A stretch of 64,000 nucleotides of DNA from Metabacillus halosaccharovorans (GCF_002019635.1 NZ_KV917371.1:2090001-2154000), one strand, 5' to 3'; shown: positions 18,318 to 28,923, counted from the first letter of the stretch. Numbers and translations are program-made. The notes: generated by a model not told the origin, from the letters alone.

Positions 18318-19469
18318 ATGCTGCACATGAAGAAAATAACAACAGTGTTTTTCATCATTATCTTATTACTTGCATGTATACCCAAGCAGACCTACGGTAT
18401 TGGTGTAAGTGCTCATACTGCCATTTTAATAGATCAAGAATCTGGAAGGGTCTTATATGAAAAACAAGCACATCAAAAAATGAGAATTGCAAGCATTACA
18501 AAAATAATGACTGCAATCCTTGCGGTTGAATCCGGTAAATTAAACGAAATGGTCACAGTAAGTGAGAGAGCACTCCAGGCAGAGGGATCTTCTGTTTATT
18601 TGCAAAAAGGGGAAAAAATTAAACTCGAGGATTTGGTGTACGGACTTATGCTCAGATCTGGAAATGATGCTGCTGTAGCGATCGCTGAACATGTTGGGGG
18701 TAGTCTGGAAGGGTTTGTGATAATGATGAATCAAAAGGCTGAAGAAATTGGAATGACAAACACGGTATTCGCAAATCCTCATGGATTAGATGATCATGAA
18801 AATCATTATTCAACCGCTTATGATATGGCGATATTAACAAAGTATGCTATGCAAAATGAAGTTTACCAAAAGATATCGGGTACTGAAACACACCGGGCAC
18901 CAAATCCTAACGAAAAATGGGACAGAGTCTGGCATAATAAGAACAAACTTTTAACAACCCTTTATGAATACAGTACCGGCGGAAAAACAGGATATACTGT
19001 TAGGGCTAAAAGAACATTGGTTTCAACTGCATCAAAAGATGGATTTAACACCATCGTTGTCACGTTAAATGATCCGGATGACTGGAAGGATCATATGAAT
19101 CTACACAATTTTGCTTTTAACAATTATGAGCTAGTCAAGTTAAAGAATGAAGGTACACTAGATGGGATTGAACACGAATTTTATAAGAAGAATGTATTCA
19201 TAGATCGAAATGTTCTTTATCCCTTAAGCAAAGAAGAGCAAGAAAAGGTGAAGATTGATATTTCATTACAAAAACCCAAAAAAGATTGGGAGGATGTAAA
19301 AAAGGTACCAAATGTTGTAGGTGAAATGACAATTAAAATTGATGAAAAGTCAATTGCCAACATTCCTATCTACTTTGAAAATGGAAATGTGGAAAAACCA
19401 AAAGGCTCATTCTGGGACATGTTTAGAAATATCTTTTTTGCATCTGTTGGGGTAAAACGTTATGGTTAA
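18318..19469 (+). CDS. dacB: D-alanyl-D-alanine carboxypeptidase DacB (PBP5*)
   Basis: Sporulation-specific DD-carboxypeptidase that limits cross-linking of the spore cortex. It has 383 residues (B. subtilis 382). It has a signal peptide ([24 protein letters not shown]). S11 motifs are SITK ([10 protein letters not shown]), SGND ([14 protein letters not shown]) and KTG (GGKTGYT). The C-terminus ends in an amphipathic anchor [15 protein letters not shown] 18318 is used; ATG 18327 is an alternative. Its last 8 bases overlap spmA. Paralogue of dacF in this window. Confidence 0.95.
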   Translation: MLHMKKITTVFFIIILLLACIPKQTYGIGVSAHTAILIDQESGRVLYEKQAHQKMRIASITKIMTAILAVESGKLNEMVTVSERALQAEGSSVYLQKGEKIKLEDLVYGLMLRSGNDAAVAIAEHVGGSLEGFVIMMNQKAEEIGMTNTVFANPHGLDDHENHYSTAYDMAILTKYAMQNEVYQKISGTETHRAPNPNEKWDRVWHNKNKLLTTLYEYSTGGKTGYTVRAKRTLVSTASKDGFNTIVVTLNDPDDWKDHMNLHNFAFNNYELVKLKNEGTLDGIEHEFYKKNVFIDRNVLYPLSKEEQEKVKIDISLQKPKKDWEDVKKVPNVVGEMTIKIDEKSIANIPIYFENGNVEKPKGSFWDMFRNIFFASVGVKRYG

Positions 19470-20049
19470 TATCATTTGGGTGATGTTGACGGTTATCGGC
19501 ATTGTTTTTGCGATGTTTAATGGAACGATGGACGAAGTAAATGAAGCCATATTTAAAGGAGGAAAAGAAGCTGTTACGATTGCAATCGGTTTTATTAGTG
19601 TTTTAGTCTTTTGGCTTGGGCTGATGAAAGTTGCAGAAAAGGCTGGCTTATTAGAGAAGTTGGGTAATTTATTTAAGCCAATTGTAACAAGATTATTTCC
19701 TGAAGTGCCACCTGAACATCCTGCAATGGGATATATGCTTTCAAATATGATGGCAAACCTTTTTGGTTTGGGAAATGCTGCTACACCTTTGGGTATTAAG
19801 GCAATGGAACAGTTAAAAGTATTAAATGGTGGATCTGACAAAGCGAGTAGGTCCATGATCACATTCTTAGCCATAAATACGTCAAGCTTAACATTAATTC
19901 CAACAACGGTTATTGCAATTATGATGACCTATGGATCTTCATCACCTACCAGTATCGTTGGACCTACATTGATTGCAACATTTCTTTCAACATTAGGAGC
20001 TATTCTAATAGATCGTTTCTTTTATTATAGGAGAAAGAGAAAAGGGTGA
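19462..20049 (+). CDS. spmA: Spore maturation protein A
   Basis: Polytopic membrane protein of 195 residues with a nucleoside-recognition (Gate) domain, needed with SpmB for spore core dehydration. The Gate stretch is [23 protein letters not shown]. About five helices are visible (for example [26 protein letters not shown] and [17 protein letters not shown]). It overlaps dacB by 8 bases and is followed by spmB within a few bases: a compact mother-cell operon. Confidence 0.95.
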   Translation: MVNIIWVMLTVIGIVFAMFNGTMDEVNEAIFKGGKEAVTIAIGFISVLVFWLGLMKVAEKAGLLEKLGNLFKPIVTRLFPEVPPEHPAMGYMLSNMMANLFGLGNAATPLGIKAMEQLKVLNGGSDKASRSMITFLAINTSSLTLIPTTVIAIMMTYGSSSPTSIVGPTLIATFLSTLGAILIDRFFYYRRKRKG

Positions 20050-20055
20050 TTGAAT

Positions 20056-20586
20056 ATGGGACTCATTGGCGTTATATCATTATGGATCATACCAGTTATC
20101 ATAGGATTTATTCTGATTTATGGAACAATCAAAAAGGTACCGACATATGAAACCTTCGTAGAAGGTGGTAAGGAAGGAATCAGTATCTCTTTTTCAATCA
20201 TACCTTATCTAGTAGGTATGTTAGTTGCCATTTCCGTTTTCCGTGCATCAGGAGCGTTAGAGTTTCTAATGAATTTTATGAAACCTGCTTTGGAAGTTTT
20301 GAATATTCCTGCAGAAATTGTACCATTGGCATTTATACGGCCAATATCAGGAACGGCTGCGTTGGGATTAACTTCTGATATTATTGCAACATATGGACCG
20401 GATTCTTTTATAGGCATGTTGGCTGCGACAATGCAAGGTAGTACAGATACGACATTATATGTGCTCACAGTTTATTTTGGAGCGGTAGGAATCAGGAAAA
20501 TGGGAGATGCTTTAAAGGTTGGGTTGTTGGCAGACTTAGTCGGGATAATCGCAGCAATTGTCATTGTCACAATTATGTTTTCATAG
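20056..20586 (+). CDS. spmB: Spore maturation protein B
   Basis: Membrane partner of SpmA, 176 residues, with the Gate-domain features FIRPISGTAALGLTSDIIATYGPDSFIGMLAATMQGSTDTTLYVL. ATG 20056 is preferred because AAAGGGTG (20041-20048) gives normal spacing; a TTG two codons earlier would lie too close. It is the last gene of dacB-spmA-spmB, with a terminator 11 nt after the stop. Confidence 0.95.
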   Translation: MGLIGVISLWIIPVIIGFILIYGTIKKVPTYETFVEGGKEGISISFSIIPYLVGMLVAISVFRASGALEFLMNFMKPALEVLNIPAEIVPLAFIRPISGTAALGLTSDIIATYGPDSFIGMLAATMQGSTDTTLYVLTVYFGAVGIRKMGDALKVGLLADLVGIIAAIVIVTIMFS

Positions 20587-20596
20587 TAGATTATAA

Positions 20597-20624
20597 AACT
20601 TGGTGGATGCCAAGTTTTTTTTTC
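20597..20624 (+). terminator. Terminator of dacB-spmAB
   Basis: 7-bp stem aacttgg / ccaagtt, then nine T (20615-20623). Confidence 0.9.
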
Positions 20625-20630
20625 GTTTAT

Positions 20631-20850
20631 GAAATTATAAAATTCTTGAACTGTGGATAAGCGCTTCGACATCCAGCTCCAGCGCCTAGCCCCGAAGCAC
20701 AGGACGTGCAAGTGCAGTCATTGCGACAGTACGTCGCGTTATTGACTGCCTCGAGGTCATAAGCCACAAATGAATTGAAGACAAAGAACGTCTTCTATTC
20801 ATTTGCGTCTTATTTGCCCGAGGCTGATCAAGGCGCCAGCGCTTTTGTTC
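20631..20850. repeat. Full-length dispersed palindromic repeat (family A, copy 1)
   Basis: About 220 bp in the spmB-rluB gap. Its left 56 bp (gaaattataaaattcttgaa...atccagctccagcgc) recur at 42251-42312 with few changes, and so does its right end agcgcttttgttc. Inside are two hairpins: gcagtcattgcgac / gtcgcgttattgactgc (near 20715-20748) and caaatgaattgaagac / gtcttctattcatttg (near 20767-20805). Outer segments gcgcct...agcc and ggct...aggcgc also pair. The direct repeat ccagcgc at 20679-20685 and 20836-20842 brackets the segment missing from the short copy. It is noticeably G+C richer than its surroundings. Confidence 0.8.
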
Positions 20851-20896
20851 TTTTATAAAGAGAGAAATGAATTATTTTTTCACATCAAAACGTAAA

Positions 20897-20926
20897 TTAC
20901 AACATCTGAAAAAATTATGGTATGAT
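20897..20926 (+). promoter_or_regulatory. Candidate promoter of rluB
   Basis: TTACAA (20897-20902), 18-nt spacer, TATGAT (20921-20926). Confidence 0.5.
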
Positions 20927-21020
20927 GAGTAAGCACATTTTGACAATCAATAATGGTATTTTATTGTCGATACTTGTGAAAAAATAGAGAAAACAGTAAT
21001 ATGTTATCGAGGTGACAGAA

Positions 21021-21755
21021 ATGGAACGCTTACAAAAAGTAATTGCTCATGCTGGTATAGCTTCTAGACGTAAAGCAGAGGAATTAATAGTAGATGGAAA
21101 AGTAAAAGTAAACGGAAAAGTAGTGAAAGAATTGGGGATAAAAGTAACAGATCAGGATCGGGTTGAAGTCGAGGGTATCCCACTTGAACGTGAAGAACCT
21201 GTTTATTTACTTCTTTATAAACCAACAGGAGTAATTTCAGCTGTAAAAGATGATAAGGGCAGAAAGGTTGTTACTGACTTTTTTCCATATATTAAGCAAA
21301 GAATTTATCCTATTGGCAGGCTGGATTACGATACTTCCGGTATTTTATTATTAACCAATGATGGTGAATTTGCGAATATTCTCATGCATCCCCGCTATGA
21401 GGTGGAAAAATCCTATGTAGCAAAAGTTAAGGGAATCCCAGCCAGAGATAAAATAAAGCTATTGGAACGTGGAATTCAACTTGAAGATGGGAAAACAGCT
21501 CCTGCACAAGTAAAAGTATTATCAGTTGACAAAAAGAAACAAACAAGCATCATTGAATTAAGGATCCATGAAGGACGAAATCGCCAAGTCAGACGTATGC
21601 TTGAAGCAATTGGACATCAGGTAGTAAAGTTGAAAAGGGAAAAATTTGCATTTCTCAATTTGAACGGTTTAGCAACTGGAGATTCCAGAGAACTATCACC
21701 TCACGAAGTGAAACAGCTTAGAGCACTTGCCCAACATGGGAAACAGACTCAGTAA
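21021..21755 (+). CDS. rluB: Ribosomal large subunit pseudouridine synthase B
   Basis: RsuA-family pseudouridine synthase that modifies 23S rRNA in the position 2600 region. It has 244 residues. An N-terminal S4 RNA-binding domain (MERLQKVIAHAGIASRRKAEELI) is followed by the catalytic domain with GRLDYDTSGILLLTNDGEFA (catalytic Asp) and HEGRNRQVRRMLEAIGH. ATG 21021 is preferred, with GAGGTGA (21010-21016) as ribosome site; GTG 21012 in the same frame overlaps that site. It sits upstream of the res operon as in B. subtilis. Confidence 0.95.
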   Translation: MERLQKVIAHAGIASRRKAEELIVDGKVKVNGKVVKELGIKVTDQDRVEVEGIPLEREEPVYLLLYKPTGVISAVKDDKGRKVVTDFFPYIKQRIYPIGRLDYDTSGILLLTNDGEFANILMHPRYEVEKSYVAKVKGIPARDKIKLLERGIQLEDGKTAPAQVKVLSVDKKKQTSIIELRIHEGRNRQVRRMLEAIGHQVVKLKREKFAFLNLNGLATGDSRELSPHEVKQLRALAQHGKQTQ

Positions 21756-21846
21756 TTTTCACATAAACTTCAAAATATAGATTATTCCAAGGATTTGGAT
21801 AGTGTTATAATGACCTAGAATGTTCAAGAAGTAGGGGAGTATGTAA

Positions 21847-22368
21847 ATGAAAAAAAAACGTTTACTTATGCGCTCTATCATATTAATTTTATTAATTGGT
21901 GCATTGGGATATACGCTGTATTCAAACTTTTTTGTTAGTAAGGAAAAGGTGAAAGAAGGTTCAAAAGCTCCAGACTTTGTTTTAACAGATTTAGAAGGAA
22001 ATGAGCATCAGCTTTCTGACTATAAGGGAAAAGGCGTTTTCTTGAATTTCTGGGGAACTTGGTGTAAGCCTTGTGAGCGGGAAATGCCTTATATGGACAA
22101 CCAGTACGAGTATTATAAAAATCATGGAGTTGAGGTTTTGGCTGTCAATATTGCTGAATCGAATATTGCAGTTCAGAGCTTCGTAAACAAACATGAATTA
22201 ACCTTTCCTATACTTCTCGATAAGGACCGTCAAGTGTTAAACGCTTACGGAGTCGGCCCATTACCGACGACCTTTATGATCAATCCTGAAGGGGAAGTTG
22301 TTGATATTACTTCAGGAACCTTAACAGAAAGAATGATCAGAGATTATATGGAACAGATTAAACCTTAA
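21847..22368 (+). CDS. resA: Thiol-disulfide oxidoreductase ResA
   Basis: Membrane-anchored, extracytoplasmic thioredoxin-like protein that reduces the haem-binding cysteines of apocytochrome c. It has 173 residues: an N-terminal anchor ([24 protein letters not shown]) and a redlike fold with WGTWCKPC (CxxC near residue 74) and the cis-proline GPLPTTF. B. subtilis ResA has CEPC, so the residue between the cysteines differs. A possible -10 (TATAAT at 21806-21811) precedes the gene, with a weak -35. First of resABCDE. Confidence 0.95.
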   Translation: MKKKRLLMRSIILILLIGALGYTLYSNFFVSKEKVKEGSKAPDFVLTDLEGNEHQLSDYKGKGVFLNFWGTWCKPCEREMPYMDNQYEYYKNHGVEVLAVNIAESNIAVQSFVNKHELTFPILLDKDRQVLNAYGVGPLPTTFMINPEGEVVDITSGTLTERMIRDYMEQIKP

Positions 22369-22385
22369 AATGGGGAGTTTTCAGC

Positions 22386-24008
22386 ATGAATAAGGTCAAT
22401 TGCGAGTGTGGTCACGCAAATCCGGAAGGTACTATTTTATGTGAATCATGTGGAAATCCGCTGGGAGATAAAGAGAAAAAAGATACTAAACACTTATTGG
22501 ATATGAAGTACGAAGGTTCTGCTAGACGGTCTCAAACGTATAAGAGGACCTTTGTTGATAAAATTTGGAATTTCTTTTCATCAGTAAAAGTTGGTGTATG
22601 GTTAATTTTTCTAACTTTGCTTGCTTCGGCATTAGGTACCGTTTTCCCACAAGAAATGTACATACCGCCTTCTGTGACAGCAAGTCAATTTTATAAAGAT
22701 GAATATGGAATACTCGGTCAACTATATTATGAGCTTGGTTTTCATAATCTATACGGCTCATGGTGGTATATGATATTAGTTGCATCGATTGGTATTTCTC
22801 TTGTCATTGCTAGTTTGGACCGATTTGTACCGTTACATAGAGCATTAAAAAATCAAGGTGTATCAAGACACCATACTTTTATGAAGCGCCAACGATTATA
22901 TAGCTCAACTAAAACAAATGAATATGATCTCGAACTAGTAAGAGAACGTCTTGCTTCCCGTCGTTATCATGTGCGGGAGGAAAATGGGAACCTTTTAGCT
23001 GAAAAAGGCCGTTTTTCCAGATGGGGCCCATATGTAAATCACTGTGGACTTATTATTTTTTTAATTGGAGCAATGCTGCGGTTCGTACCAGGCATGTATA
23101 TTGATGAAGTTCTTTGGGTTAGAGAAGGTGAAACTGCTGTTATTCCAGGTACGGAAGGACGCTACTATTTAGAAAACAAAGACTTTATTATGGAAGTTTA
23201 TGAGAAAGATAAAGAAGATGAAGTGTTTGAAGAAGCGATCACCCGAGTAGGTGATGGAAGCGTTGTGAAAAATTTCCAATCTAACGTTATCCTCTATGAA
23301 AGAGAAGGGGAAATTGTTCACGGTGCAGAGCCGAAGTTAAACAAAGTAAAAGAAGAAGAGATAAGAGTAAATGAACCGTTAAAATTCGATTCCTATTCTC
23401 TCTATCAAGTTGACTATAAATTAAATGAATTAAATAAAATGACGTTTAGTTTACTAAATAAGGAAACAGAGGAAAGCTTTGGTCAAATTCAAGTAGATCT
23501 TTTAGACCCTCAAAAAGAATATGATCTTGGGAATGGAATTAAAGTGGAAATATCCACATACTTACCTGACTTTTATTTTGACGAAGAAGGGGTTCCTGCA
23601 ACTAAAACAAGAATTCCGAATAATCCTGCATTTGTTTTCAAAATGTATACACCTCAGACGCCAGAAGGTGAATCAAGTTTCGTAGCAATTCAGCAAACAA
23701 TTGAGCCATCTGGTGAAAATCAGTACAAGATGAAATTTGAAGGCATTGAAACAAAAGACTTAACTGCTTTGACAGTGAGAAAAGATTTAACCTTGTGGAT
23801 TCTTGCTCTAGGTGGAGCTATATTCATGATAGGTGTGATACAAGGTATGTATTGGAATCATCGTCGCATATGGATAAAACAACATAATGAAGAAATTTTA
23901 ATAGCAGGACATACAAATAAAAATTGGTATGGATTAGCTAAAGAGATTGAGATCGTTGTCGAAGGTACCTCACTTTCTGCACCGAAAGATCAAAAGGAAA
24001 AAGAATAA
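22386..24008 (+). CDS. resB: Cytochrome c biogenesis protein ResB
   Basis: Subunit of the system II haem delivery and ligation complex, with ResC. It has 540 residues. The N-terminus carries a short zinc-ribbon-like motif (CECGHANPEGTILCESCG). It is followed by transmembrane helices (VKVGVWLIFLTLLASALGTVFP and SWWYMILVASIGISLVIASLDR), RFSRWGPYVNHCGLIIFLIGAML, a large extracytoplasmic domain (about 240-465) and a last helix LWILALGGAIFMIGVIQG. It lies 17 nt after resA and 18 nt before resC. Confidence 0.96.
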   Translation: MNKVNCECGHANPEGTILCESCGNPLGDKEKKDTKHLLDMKYEGSARRSQTYKRTFVDKIWNFFSSVKVGVWLIFLTLLASALGTVFPQEMYIPPSVTASQFYKDEYGILGQLYYELGFHNLYGSWWYMILVASIGISLVIASLDRFVPLHRALKNQGVSRHHTFMKRQRLYSSTKTNEYDLELVRERLASRRYHVREENGNLLAEKGRFSRWGPYVNHCGLIIFLIGAMLRFVPGMYIDEVLWVREGETAVIPGTEGRYYLENKDFIMEVYEKDKEDEVFEEAITRVGDGSVVKNFQSNVILYEREGEIVHGAEPKLNKVKEEEIRVNEPLKFDSYSLYQVDYKLNELNKMTFSLLNKETEESFGQIQVDLLDPQKEYDLGNGIKVEISTYLPDFYFDEEGVPATKTRIPNNPAFVFKMYTPQTPEGESSFVAIQQTIEPSGENQYKMKFEGIETKDLTALTVRKDLTLWILALGGAIFMIGVIQGMYWNHRRIWIKQHNEEILIAGHTNKNWYGLAKEIEIVVEGTSLSAPKDQKEKE

Positions 24009-24026
24009 GATAAAGGAGGGAGAATT

Positions 24027-25202
24027 TTGGCATCACTTAGTAGTACATTTCTTGAAATAGCTTTTATTATTTATTTAATTGCCATTTTCTTATTCGGCGG
24101 TTCAATTCGAGATAAGCGCAATAAATCAGAGAACATAAGTAAGTGGACAATTGCTGCAATGGCAACTACTATATTAGGGTTTGTATCACAACTTGCCTAC
24201 TTTATTACAAGGTGGATTGCATCAGGACATGCACCAGTCAGTAATTTATTTGAATTTACGACAGCGTTCGGTATGATGCTTGTTCTGGCATTTATTATTT
24301 TGTTCTTTATATATAAAGTAGCCATTTTAGGTTTGTTTACTCTTCCAATCGTTGTATTAATTATTGCTTACGGTAGTATGTTTCCAAATGATATAAGTCC
24401 GTTAATACCATCATTACAAAGTCATTGGTTGTATATTCATGTAACAACAGCTGCATTGGGACAAGCTATCTTGGCCATAAGTGCTGTTGCCGGAATAATC
24501 CATCTAGTAACAGTTGTTGATCAAACAAAATCGTCAAAGAAAACGTTTTGGCTGGAATTTATTATGTATGTATTAGTTGTGACGTTAGGCTTTATTATTG
24601 TCACTAGCACATTTAGAGGTATGGATTATCAAGCTGATTTTAACTGGATTGATAAAAATGATCAAGAAGCAGTTATGACTTTCAATTTACCAGCTTTAGT
24701 TGGCCCGCATAAAGGGGAACTCATAACAGATGGGAAATTTGAGCCTTTAGTCGAAATGCCTGCAATCATTTCTGCAAGCAAGCTTAACACGGTCATTTGG
24801 TCAGTAGTTGTTGGGTCTTTTCTATATGGTCTCCTCCGTCTGATTTTACGTAAACGATTGGGGGCAGTAATTAAGCCATTTACCAAAAATGTAAACCTTG
24901 ACCTTGTCGATGAAATTGGGTATCGTTCTGTTGCAATAGGCTTTCCTGTTTTTACCTTGGGAGCATTAATATTTGCAATGATTTGGGCGCAAATTGCATG
25001 GACAAGATTTTGGGGATGGGATCCAAAAGAAGTATGGGCACTGATTACTTGGTTATTTTATGCAGCCTATTTACATCTCCGTTTGTCCAAGGGATGGCAC
25101 GGTGAAAAATCAGCATGGCTGGCTGTTGTCGGCTTTGCCATTATTATGTTTAACCTAATTTTTGTTAACTTAGTAATTGCAGGCTTACATTCGTACGCAT
25201 AA
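24027..25202 (+). CDS. resC: Cytochrome c biogenesis protein ResC
   Basis: Polytopic membrane protein of 391 residues with the haem-handling WWD motif [25 protein letters not shown]. About eight helices are visible. It works with ResB in transport of haem and attachment to cytochrome c outside the membrane. The start is TTG 24027 with AAAGGAGGG at 24012-24020. A hairpin with a poor T-run lies between it and resD, so resDE may be transcribed both by read-through and from their own promoter. Confidence 0.96.
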   Translation: MASLSSTFLEIAFIIYLIAIFLFGGSIRDKRNKSENISKWTIAAMATTILGFVSQLAYFITRWIASGHAPVSNLFEFTTAFGMMLVLAFIILFFIYKVAILGLFTLPIVVLIIAYGSMFPNDISPLIPSLQSHWLYIHVTTAALGQAILAISAVAGIIHLVTVVDQTKSSKKTFWLEFIMYVLVVTLGFIIVTSTFRGMDYQADFNWIDKNDQEAVMTFNLPALVGPHKGELITDGKFEPLVEMPAIISASKLNTVIWSVVVGSFLYGLLRLILRKRLGAVIKPFTKNVNLDLVDEIGYRSVAIGFPVFTLGALIFAMIWAQIAWTRFWGWDPKEVWALITWLFYAAYLHLRLSKGWHGEKSAWLAVVGFAIIMFNLIFVNLVIAGLHSYA

Positions 25203-25280
25203 ACGTGCAAAAAGCTTCAACTTATTTCAAAAGTAGATAAAAATGTGTGACTAGCGTACAATTAGTATAAACACTGCTAT

Positions 25281-25318
25281 CAAAGCCTTCACTCTATGCA
25301 GTGAAGGCTTTGTGTTTG
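25281..25318 (+). terminator. Hairpin terminator between resC and resD
   Basis: Perfect 13-bp stem caaagccttcact / agtgaaggctttg with a 6-nt loop. The tail tgtttgta is weak, so termination may be partial. Confidence 0.75.
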
Positions 25319-25420
25319 TATGTAGGGCTTATTTTAAAAGGACCATGTCAAGACTTTATTCTATACATAATGAAATCATCACCCTTAGAAAAAACTTACT
25401 TATGAAGGAGGGTTCTTATT

Positions 25421-26143
25421 ATGGAAGAGAACCAATTTGCCAGAATTTTAGTTGTAGATGATGAGGATCGCATTCGTCGATTACTTAGAATGTATCTAGA
25501 AAGAGAAAATTATGAAATTGAAGAAGCTGAAAATGGTGATGAAGCTTTAGAGCTCGCATTAAATAATGAATATGATTTGATTATGCTAGATGTCATGATG
25601 CCGGGTATTGATGGAGTAGAAGTGTGTAAGCAATTACGTGATAAAAAAGCAACCCCAATTATTATGCTGACTGCAAAAGGGGAGGAGGCAAATCGTGTTC
25701 AAGGTTTTGAAGCCGGTGTAGATGATTATATTGTCAAACCTTTTAGTCCAAGAGAGGTTGTTCTCCGAGTAAAGGCATTACTTAGAAGATCTTCCCAAAC
25801 GTCATTCTTAAAAACCGAAACAACAGCCAAAAATGTGATTGTGTTTCCTCATTTATCAATTGATCATGATGCACACCGTGTAACAGCAGATGGAACAGAG
25901 GTCAGTTTAACACCTAAGGAATACGAGTTATTATACTTTTTAGCAAAAACTCCTGATAAGGTTTATGATCGTGAAAAGTTATTAAAAGAAGTGTGGCAAT
26001 ATGAATTTTTTGGTGATTTACGAACAGTAGATACCCATGTAAAGCGATTGAGAGAGAAATTAAGCAAAGTTTCACCTGAGGCTGCAAAAATGATTGTAAC
26101 AGTTTGGGGAGTCGGATATAAATTTGAGGTAAGCAATACATGA
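25421..26143 (+). CDS. resD: Response regulator ResD
   Basis: OmpR-type regulator of aerobic and anaerobic respiration genes. It has 240 residues. The receiver domain (about 8-122) has the phosphorylation site Asp57 ([10 protein letters not shown]), an acidic pair DDED and Lys in IVKPFSPRE. The DNA-binding winged helix (about 140-238) has [13 protein letters not shown] and [17 protein letters not shown] 25421 lies behind GAAGGAGGG. It overlaps resE by four bases. Confidence 0.97.
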   Translation: MEENQFARILVVDDEDRIRRLLRMYLERENYEIEEAENGDEALELALNNEYDLIMLDVMMPGIDGVEVCKQLRDKKATPIIMLTAKGEEANRVQGFEAGVDDYIVKPFSPREVVLRVKALLRRSSQTSFLKTETTAKNVIVFPHLSIDHDAHRVTADGTEVSLTPKEYELLYFLAKTPDKVYDREKLLKEVWQYEFFGDLRTVDTHVKRLREKLSKVSPEAAKMIVTVWGVGYKFEVSNT

Positions 26144-27945
26144 TTTTGTGGCGAAGTGTAGTTGGAAAGTTATGGGGAACGATTCTTTTGCTCGTTTCCT
26201 TTGTTTTATTTGTCTTAACGATTTTAATGCTTGAGTTTATCGAAAATTATCATGTAGATAAAGCTGAGGATGAGCTCACACAACTTGCTACTAAAGTGTC
26301 TCTGATTATTGAAAGTCATGAAGATCAGGAGCTTGCAAAGTCCATTTCATGGGAATTAGCTGATGAACTTACTCATATTATTATTGTAGAAAACGAAAAT
26401 AACGTTTCGAACTCACCTATTAAAGATGAAGAATTACCTCATTTAACAATGAAAGACATTGAAGAAGATGATGAGCTTTCACTACCATTAACAAAGCAGC
26501 AAAAAATCAGTAAACGAACAAATCTTGAGCAGCCAAATGATGTTTTTGCTAATGGGGAAGATGAAGTTCTTATTGTAGGAGTACCTTATGAGGTGTCAGA
26601 AACCAAGACAGGTGCTGTGTTTATTTCTCAATCTCTTAAGGCCGTACATGAAACAACAAAAGAAACGACAAAATACATTATTCTTGCGGCTGGAATTGCC
26701 ATTATTTTAACAACGATTTTTGCATTTTTCTTATCAACAAGGATTACTTATCCATTAAGAAAGATGAGAGAGGTAGCTCAAGAGTTAGCAAGAGGGAAAT
26801 TTGAATCAAAAGTTCCGATCATGTCGAATGATGAAATTGGGGAATTGGGTGTTGCTTTTAATCAAATGGGGAAGCAGCTCAAGTTTCATATTAATGCTCT
26901 TAGCCAGGAAAAAGAACATTTAACAAACATTTTAAGCAGTATGGCTGATGGTGTTATTACATTAAATATTGACGGAACTATATTAGTAACGAATCCACCT
27001 GCAGAAAGATTCCTTACATCTTGGTATTATGAACAAGGCATAAACGTAGAATCTGGTGGGGAGCTTCCCTCTGATATGAAAGCGTTGTTCCAAAGAGTAG
27101 TGAGTACTGAAAAAGAACAAATGCTTGAAATCATCATTCAAGGAAGAAGCTGGGTTATCTTAATGACTCCTTTATATAATCAATCACATGTTCGTGGGGC
27201 TGTTGCTGTGCTTCGCGATATGACGGAAGAGCGGCGACTGGATAAACTTCGTAAAGATTTTATTGCAAATGTGAGTCATGAACTAAGAACACCAATCTCG
27301 ATGCTGCAGGGGTATAGTGAAGCAATTGTCGATGATATTGCCAGCACAGAAGAAGAGAAAAAGGATATTGCAAAAGTAATTCATGATGAATCTTTGCGAA
27401 TGGGAAGATTGGTAAACGACCTGCTTGATTTAGCAAGAATGGAAGCAGGCCATATTACGTTAAATTTAGAAGAAATATCATTGAATGATTTTGTTGAAAA
27501 GGTTGGTCGAAAGTTTCAAGGGCTTGCAAAAGAAAAAGACATTTCACTTTTAACAGAAGTTCACATTAAAGAACCTATAAAAGTAATTGATCCGGATCGA
27601 ATTGAGCAAGTTTTAACAAATTTGATAGATAATGCAATACGCCATACAGGAGAAAATGGTTCAGTTGTCATTGAGGTTAAAGATCATACAGACGGTGTGA
27701 TAATAGATGTTAGAGATTCCGGCTCTGGAATTCCTGAGGAAGATCTTCCATTTGTTTTTGAAAGGTTCTATAAAGCAGATAAAGCAAGAACAAGAGGAAG
27801 AGCCGGAACAGGTCTGGGCTTAGCGATTGTAAAAAATATTATTGAAGCACATAAAGGTAAAATAAGTGTTCATAGTAAAATAGACGAGGGAACGACATTT
27901 AGCTTCTTTTTACCTCGAAAAAAGCTGGAATCTGAATATAATTGA
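26140..27945 (+). CDS. resE: Sensor histidine kinase ResE
   Basis: Membrane kinase partner of ResD, 601 residues. It has a first helix (about 12-32), an extracytoplasmic loop, a second helix (about 178-200), HAMP (201-255), PAS (about 260-365), a DHp domain with the phospho-acceptor His380 ([16 protein letters not shown]), and a catalytic domain with the N box [35 protein letters not shown] and [16 protein letters not shown] 26140 overlaps the resD TGA. A terminator follows. Confidence 0.97.
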   Translation: MILWRSVVGKLWGTILLLVSFVLFVLTILMLEFIENYHVDKAEDELTQLATKVSLIIESHEDQELAKSISWELADELTHIIIVENENNVSNSPIKDEELPHLTMKDIEEDDELSLPLTKQQKISKRTNLEQPNDVFANGEDEVLIVGVPYEVSETKTGAVFISQSLKAVHETTKETTKYIILAAGIAIILTTIFAFFLSTRITYPLRKMREVAQELARGKFESKVPIMSNDEIGELGVAFNQMGKQLKFHINALSQEKEHLTNILSSMADGVITLNIDGTILVTNPPAERFLTSWYYEQGINVESGGELPSDMKALFQRVVSTEKEQMLEIIIQGRSWVILMTPLYNQSHVRGAVAVLRDMTEERRLDKLRKDFIANVSHELRTPISMLQGYSEAIVDDIASTEEEKKDIAKVIHDESLRMGRLVNDLLDLARMEAGHITLNLEEISLNDFVEKVGRKFQGLAKEKDISLLTEVHIKEPIKVIDPDRIEQVLTNLIDNAIRHTGENGSVVIEVKDHTDGVIIDVRDSGSGIPEEDLPFVFERFYKADKARTRGRAGTGLGLAIVKNIIEAHKGKISVHSKIDEGTTFSFFLPRKKLESEYN

Positions 27946-27990
27946 CGAACAATCTTGTTCCATGCGAAACAACTAAACACATGATATATG

Positions 27991-28028
27991 AAGCTTATTA
28001 TCAAAATTTTGTTGATAATAAGCTTTTA
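27991..28028 (+). terminator. Terminator of the res operon
   Basis: Perfect 14-bp stem aagcttattatcaa / ttgataataagctt, followed by TTTTA. Confidence 0.85.
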
Positions 28029-28112
28029 TAAAATCAGCTGAAATTCTAAAAGACGGGTAATATAGAGATTTCCTATTAATGGAATTCCACAAAATTATGG
28101 AGTGTGATAATC

Positions 28113-28691
28113 GTGAATTTGTATACACGGACTGGAGATAGCGGAAAAACAAGTATTATTGGTGGAAGAGTTGATAAGGATCATTTACGCGTAGAAGCAT
28201 ATGGAACAATAGATGAAGCGAATAGCTTTATTGGTCAAGCCATGACATTACTTACGGATCCAATATTTCAAGATATTTATCAGGAGTTAGAGAAAATTCA
28301 ACATGAGTTATTTGATTGTGGAGGAGATTTAGCAGTTGTAAAAGAAAAGTATCCATATAAAGCAAAAGAAGAGATGGTTACTTTACTGGAAGAGCGTATC
28401 GACCATTATGTAAAAGAAGCTCCACCGCTGGAAAAATTTATTTTACCAGGTGGAAGTAATGCTGCTGCTGTCATTCATATCGCAAGAACTGTCACAAGAA
28501 GAGCAGAAAGATGTACGGTTTCACTCCAAAAAGAAATGGATATTAATGGTGAGGTCCTCAAATATTTAAACAGGTTATCAGACTATCTTTTTGCTGTTGC
28601 TAGAGTAATAAATTTCCGTTTAGGTGTAAAAGATGTGGAATATGAACGAAGTGCACTTGTTTTTAAAACAAATCCGAAAGATAAACAGTGA
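28113..28691 (+). CDS. pduO: PduO-type cob(I)alamin adenosyltransferase
   Basis: Transfers the adenosyl group of ATP to cob(I)alamin, giving adenosylcobalamin. It has 192 residues. Signature motifs are YTRTGDSGKTS (ATP loop), YGTIDEANSFIG, FDCGGDLA, FILPGGSNAAA and ARTVTRRAERC. GTG 28113 (MNLYTRTGD) is chosen: GGAGTG at 28099-28104 gives normal spacing and the family starts here. An in-frame GTG at 28104 overlaps that site. The closest B. subtilis relative is YvqK, encoded elsewhere; there sigX directly follows resE, so this gene is an insertion relative to that order. Its product is the cofactor of the CarH-like regulator at 37882. Confidence 0.93.
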   Translation: MNLYTRTGDSGKTSIIGGRVDKDHLRVEAYGTIDEANSFIGQAMTLLTDPIFQDIYQELEKIQHELFDCGGDLAVVKEKYPYKAKEEMVTLLEERIDHYVKEAPPLEKFILPGGSNAAAVIHIARTVTRRAERCTVSLQKEMDINGEVLKYLNRLSDYLFAVARVINFRLGVKDVEYERSALVFKTNPKDKQ

Positions 28692-28732
28692 AAAATACCA
28701 TCTGTTTTTTATAAACAATAGATCATAACTAT

Positions 28733-28769
28733 AATCGCCGGGATCATAAATGATTCCAGCGATTTTTTA
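28733..28769 (+). terminator. Terminator of the adenosyltransferase gene
   Basis: Two-part stem aatcgc...ggatca / tgattcc...gcgatt, then six T. Confidence 0.85.
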
Positions 28770-28872
28770 ATGGAAATTAGACTAATAGATTTACCTCCAA
28801 TATGGTAAAGTAGAAGTTAGTGGTTGTCGATTATTACATATATATTTCAAATATATTTCAACTTACAAGAAG

Positions 28873-28898
28873 TGCAACTTTACTATATTTTTTTCGAC
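28873..28898 (+). promoter_or_regulatory. Sigma X autoregulatory promoter
   Basis: TGCAAC (28873-28878), 16-nt spacer, CGAC (28895-28898). It matches the ECF sigma X consensus TGTAAC-N16-CGAC with one mismatch, 26 nt before the sigX start. ECF sigma operons are normally self-activated. Confidence 0.75.
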
Positions 28899-28923
28899 TA
28901 AATAAATGAATGGAGGGTTATTC

